Source: a virus | Length of the DNA stretch: 31,658 nucleotides | IMG/VR virus record: IMGVR_UViG_3300032322_001322 | Span: 1-31,658 of that record | Direction: 5' to 3' (one strand) | Shown here: piece by piece, positions 29,724 to 31,658 of the stretch | How the letters are laid out: every line of letters begins with the position of its first letter | Position numbering within the stretch: position 1 is the stretch's first letter | Made by a program: the position numbers and the translations under genes | The notes under the pieces: generated by a model | Database searches by the model: none | What the model was told of the DNA's origin: nothing | What the model saw: the letters and a program-made list of their open reading frames with translations, nothing else

Positions 29724-30641
29724 TTACTCCTTTTCATTTTGATTCTGATTCTGTGCAGGACCATCCTGCACCATGTTATCATCCAACTTGCTGTAGAGAG
29801 TATAGAACCCTTCAGCAACCGACACATCAAACCGCGCAAGTGCAAGCTTGATGGCAACTTCCTTGTTTCCAAAGATCGAATACCCCTTGACGATATCGAT
29901 CAACCGACGAGTGCTGATTACATCATCAACTGCACCCTCATAGAACGACTTGCGAATGATGTCTGCCCAACGAACCAACTTATCGGCAAACCCTTCATCC
30001 TGGACATTCATCGACTCCATGTACTTCTTCACGATACGCTCTTCCGTAGCGCGAGGAGGGTATTCCTGTTCGATGGTGAAGTTGTAGCGATCAAGGAACG
30101 CTTCATTCAGAATCTTAGTTCCGACGAACCGATCCGAATGATCACCACCACGACCCTTGGTGTTGGCAGTGGCAACCACTGCAAACCCCTTGGCAGGCTG
30201 AACAAACTCATTGATCTTCTTCATGTAGATGCCCTTACCTTCAAGCACAGGCTGAAGGCACATAAGCTTGTCGCTGCCAAGATCGACTTCATCAAGCAGC
30301 AGCACTGAGCCACGACGCATTGCTTCGATGACCGGGCCATAGACGAACTGAGTGTTGCCATCGATTAGACGCATACCACCAAGAAGATCGTCTTCGTCAG
30401 TCTCAGCAGTGATGTTCACGCGGATGCATTCACGCTTGAGATTGGCACAGACCTGTTCAACCATCGTGGTCTTGCCGTTGCCTGACAGACCAGTGATGTA
30501 GGTCACGGTGAAGTGACCGCTCTTGAGGATCTTGGAGATCGTATCAAAGTTACCCCACTTGACATACTCAGCAATCTGAGATGGGATAAGAGTGTTGCGT
30601 TCACCATTCGACATTTCACGGACGAGATTAACGAGAGTCAT
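29724..30641 (-). CDS. MoxR/CobS-like AAA+ ATPase
   Basis: A 305-residue AAA+ ATPase. Walker A is GLSGNGKT at residues 51-58 and Walker B is VLLLDEVD at about 113-120. VVATANTKGRGGDHSDRF (about 156-172) contains sensor 1, and NEAFLDRYNF (about 179-188) the arginine finger; a helical lid follows (RKSFYEGAVDDVISTRRLIDIV). The GGD/GGM loops and ILNEAFLDRY are typical of the MoxR/CobS group, which act as chaperone-like ATPases on VWA-domain partners; CobS is the ATPase of aerobic cobaltochelatase. In T4-like marine phages the homologue is usually labelled cobS. A VWA protein is encoded at 26127-28280. Start: AAAGGAAC before the ATG at 30641, under a near-perfect promoter. Confidence 0.92.
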   Translation of the reverse strand: MTLVNLVREMSNGERNTLIPSQIAEYVKWGNFDTISKILKSGHFTVTYITGLSGNGKTTMVEQVCANLKRECIRVNITAETDEDDLLGGMRLIDGNTQFVYGPVIEAMRRGSVLLLDEVDLGSDKLMCLQPVLEGKGIYMKKINEFVQPAKGFAVVATANTKGRGGDHSDRFVGTKILNEAFLDRYNFTIEQEYPPRATEERIVKKYMESMNVQDEGFADKLVRWADIIRKSFYEGAVDDVISTRRLIDIVKGYSIFGNKEVAIKLALARFDVSVAEGFYTLYSKLDDNMVQDGPAQNQNQNEKE

Positions 30642-30671
30642 TGTGTAAGTTCCTTTCGGTTAGGTGCGTCG

Positions 30672-30699
30672 ATTATACACGAACGAAATTTGGTGTCAA
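30672..30699 (-). promoter_or_regulatory. Consensus sigma70 promoter for the AAA+ ATPase operon
   Basis: TTGACA (30699-30694) and TATAAT (30677-30672) are both perfect, with a 16-base spacer. Predicted +1 is near 30665, giving a leader of about 25 bases that carries AAAGGAAC. This is the strongest early-type promoter in the window. Confidence 0.88.
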
Positions 30700-30728
30700 G
30701 TGGGTGCAAGTAAAATTCATTAAAGAAT

Positions 30729-31058
30729 TTACTTGTAGTAGTTATCGTCATCCAAATAATCAAACCCATCGCCATTATCCCAAATGTTGTTGTTGGGCTT
30801 AGTATCCCATTCAATGTTATCCATGTAACCCCAGGGGTTGTTCTTCTTAAGCTTATTGTATTGGGCATTCAGACGGGCGGCGTGTAAATGTTCAAGCATT
30901 GCAACTTCTTCTTCATGGAACATATACAGATTATGTACCTTGGCATAGTTTACAATGTTATGATAAACTACCTCCACAAGATGTGCATTCTTATGGCCGT
31001 TATCCATCTTAATAAACCGTTCAATCATTGACGACAATAGTACTTTACTTCTATTCAT
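30729..31058 (-). CDS. Small acidic-tailed protein of unknown function (109 aa)
   Basis: A 109-residue protein starting at the ATG at 31058, with AAAAGGAGATTCG upstream. The N-terminal 75 residues are helical (KVLLSSMIERFIKMDNG, HLVEVVYHNIVNYAKVHNL, MLEHLHAARLNAQYNKL). The tail is Asn/Asp/Tyr/Trp-rich (NPWGYMDNIEWD, DNGDGFDYLDDDNYY). No family is recognised. The ribosome site starts only a few bases after the T run of a terminator, and no promoter lies between them, so its expression seems to need read-through from the winged-helix gene upstream. Whether that is regulated is unknown. Confidence 0.77.
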   Translation of the reverse strand: MNRSKVLLSSMIERFIKMDNGHKNAHLVEVVYHNIVNYAKVHNLYMFHEEEVAMLEHLHAARLNAQYNKLKKNNPWGYMDNIEWDTKPNNNIWDNGDGFDYLDDDNYYK

Positions 31059-31072
31059 TCGAATCTCCTTTT

Positions 31073-31110
31073 AAAAAAAACCCTCTTGACCCCGTTAGAG
31101 ATCAAAAGGG
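31073..31110 (-). terminator. Intrinsic terminator, just before a gene's ribosome site
   Basis: CCCTTTTGA and TCAAGAGGG form a nine-base-pair stem with one G-U pair and a 12-base loop. On the - strand it is followed by eight T. The next gene's Shine-Dalgarno begins about four bases after the T run. Confidence 0.82.
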
Positions 31111-31186
31111 GTGGTTCAGGTCTGCCGTTTGAATTGCTTCAGCTGCCGCAAACAAGAACACTATAATATAAAAAGCAATTTGCTTT

Positions 31187-31399
31187 TCAAGCCTTGCGTG
31201 TTGGACGAAGGAAGTAACGGTTGCTACCGGTACGAGTCTCTTCAGTCACCACGCGGCCAATGCGTTCCTGACGAACATCGCTCATGAGCGCACGGAAGTT
31301 GCCGATACCGAAACGAGAACGAGCCTCGTTGACGGTGAGTCCGTTGCCACGGCGCATGTAGTTCAGAACGCGATCCTTCTTGGTCATAGTAGTTGACAT
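31187..31399 (-). CDS. Winged-helix DNA-binding protein (70 aa)
   Basis: A 70-residue basic protein with a winged helix-turn-helix pattern: KKDRVLNYMRRGNGLTVNEA (helices 1-2), SRFGIGNFRALMSDVRQ (recognition helix), then a wing with VVTEETRTGSNRYFLRP. It is small enough to be a stand-alone transcriptional regulator or a host-takeover protein. The ATG at 31399 is used, with AAGG ten bases upstream; an earlier TTG at 31408 is less likely. The message begins about 76 bases upstream at the promoter 31482-31509, and its leader carries an eight-base-pair hairpin. An AT-rich inverted repeat (31171-31187) at its 3' end may be a weak terminator. Its DNA target cannot be inferred. Confidence 0.83.
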   Translation of the reverse strand: MSTTMTKKDRVLNYMRRGNGLTVNEARSRFGIGNFRALMSDVRQERIGRVVTEETRTGSNRYFLRPTRKA

Positions 31400-31441
31400 A
31401 CGATTCAAACCTTATCTTCAGGAAACTTGTTGAAAGGGTTT

Positions 31442-31466
31442 TGAGGCTGTTCCTGAATCAGCCTCA
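31442..31466 (-). promoter_or_regulatory. Hairpin in the leader of the winged-helix gene
   Basis: TGAGGCTG and CAGCCTCA form a perfect eight-base-pair stem with a nine-base loop, starting about ten bases after the predicted +1. No T run follows on the - strand, so it is not a simple terminator. As an inverted repeat it could instead be an operator for the encoded DNA-binding protein, or an mRNA 5' stabiliser. Confidence 0.55.
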
Positions 31467-31481
31467 TGCCCTACGCTTTTC

Positions 31482-31509
31482 AGTATACCGAATTTTTTTG
31501 CTTTGTCAA
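31482..31509 (-). promoter_or_regulatory. Sigma70-like promoter for the winged-helix gene
   Basis: TTGACA (31509-31504) and TATACT (31487-31482) are separated by 16 bases; the -35 overlaps the stop codon of the upstream 44-aa gene. Predicted +1 is near 31475. Confidence 0.8.
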
Positions 31510-31640
31510 TCGTGTTCGTACCACTTTTTGACACAATTTTCGGCATCCTTGTAGTTGGTAAAGGTATAAACAGCGACCTGATTACCATCTTCGTCATACA
31601 GAGTGACGAGGAATTCTTCCATAGTGTTGCGTTCAATCAT
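31506..31640 (-). CDS. Small acidic protein of unknown function (44 aa or longer)
   Basis: A short frame ending EEFLVTLYDEDGNQVAVYTF, then TNYKDAENCVKKWYEHD. The pattern of two beta strands (FLVTLYD, QVAVYTF) followed by an amphipathic helix (YKDAENCVKKWYEH) is that of a small folded domain, seen as tiny hypothetical proteins in many phages. ATGs at 31640 and 31622 are possible starts, but neither has a visible ribosome site and the frame stays open to the right edge, so the gene may extend beyond the window. Coding in this frame gives a globular sequence, while the longer overlapping frame (31418-31636) does not. Confidence 0.65.
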   Translation of the reverse strand: MIERNTMEEFLVTLYDEDGNQVAVYTFTNYKDAENCVKKWYEHD

Positions 31641-31658
31641 TGACGAGCGAATGTGATT

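Noticed and set aside
29720-29872. Upstream extension of the 77-aa gene to 29872
   Set aside because: The extension lies inside the ATPase gene and encodes an unlikely sequence; a good Shine-Dalgarno precedes the ATG at 29719.
31161-31187. Plus-strand TATAAT at about 31162-31167 next to an AT-rich inverted repeat
   Set aside because: No -35 at a sensible distance and no + strand gene follows; the inverted repeat is at best a weak terminator of the winged-helix gene.
31418-31636. - strand open frame of 72 codons
   Set aside because: It overlaps the 44-aa frame at 31506-31640 and runs across a consensus promoter and hairpin; the translated sequence looks non-globular.
1-31658. tRNA genes or introns
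   Set aside because: Gaps between genes are all short, and no cloverleaf-like sequence or interrupted core gene was seen by eye; a tRNAscan run would settle it.

Overview
The window is part of the genome of a large tailed double-stranded DNA phage of the T4 superfamily (myovirus-like). The diagnosis rests on a collinear T4-type replication block: family B DNA polymerase (gp43), UvsX recombinase, DnaB-like helicase (gp41) and zinc-finger/TOPRIM primase (gp61). It is supported by several exact copies of the T4-type late -10 element TATAAATA. The host cannot be read from the sequence. Two hints are discussed, both only inference: planctomycete-like dockerin repeats and an apparent tolerance of leaderless mRNAs.

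Positions 1-12785 (+ strand) hold nucleotide metabolism and replication genes, packed with short overlaps: dUTPase (cut by the left edge), a DUF1599/Nmad1-like protein, gp43, a conserved unknown, UvsX, GDP-mannose 4,6-dehydratase, two small unknowns, gp41, gp61, flavin-dependent thymidylate synthase ThyX, a cobalamin-dependent class II ribonucleotide reductase, an unknown basic protein and a RuvC-like resolvase. Sigma70-like promoters lie before gp43 and before the reductase.

Positions 12777-24702 are mostly on the - strand and look late/virion-associated. They include a 620-aa Gly/Ala-rich protein, a small lipoprotein with a C-terminal membrane segment, a three-TM holin-like protein, a six-gene overlapping operon headed by a 785-aa protein with a C-terminal HNH domain, a 42-aa membrane peptide, a PD-(D/E)XK exonuclease, a repeat-rich protein whose N-terminus resembles T4 capsid-targeting sequences, a zinc-ribbon protein and an HNH endonuclease. 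A 54-aa + strand gene (23871-24035) sits convergent to a Gly/Ser/Pro-rich - strand gene.

Positions 24731-26077 (+) hold two low-complexity, probably virion-associated proteins that share an N-terminal coiled coil; one carries two dockerin-like calcium-loop repeats. Positions 26127-31640 (-) hold a VWA protein with an HEXXH metallopeptidase motif (CobT-like), a late-promoter cassette of two unknowns, a MoxR/CobS-like AAA+ ATPase with a small partner, and small early-type genes including a winged-helix protein. Many of these units are separated by strong intrinsic terminators.

The most notable signals are these. (1) Late promoters are placed so that the predicted +1 is the A of the AUG, or else the first G of a GGAG Shine-Dalgarno. 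Two sigma70-like promoters, for gp43 and the VWA protein, share the AUG geometry. (2) A phage MoxR-VWA-metallopeptidase system occurs together with a B12-dependent reductase. (3) A set of proteins carries capsid-targeting-like N-termini with (L/I)xE cleavage-like sites. (4) A phage gene carries dockerin-like repeats. (5) A - strand terminator is embedded in the coding sequence of a convergent gene. No tRNA, CRISPR array, insertion sequence or gene-free stretch over 300 bases was seen.
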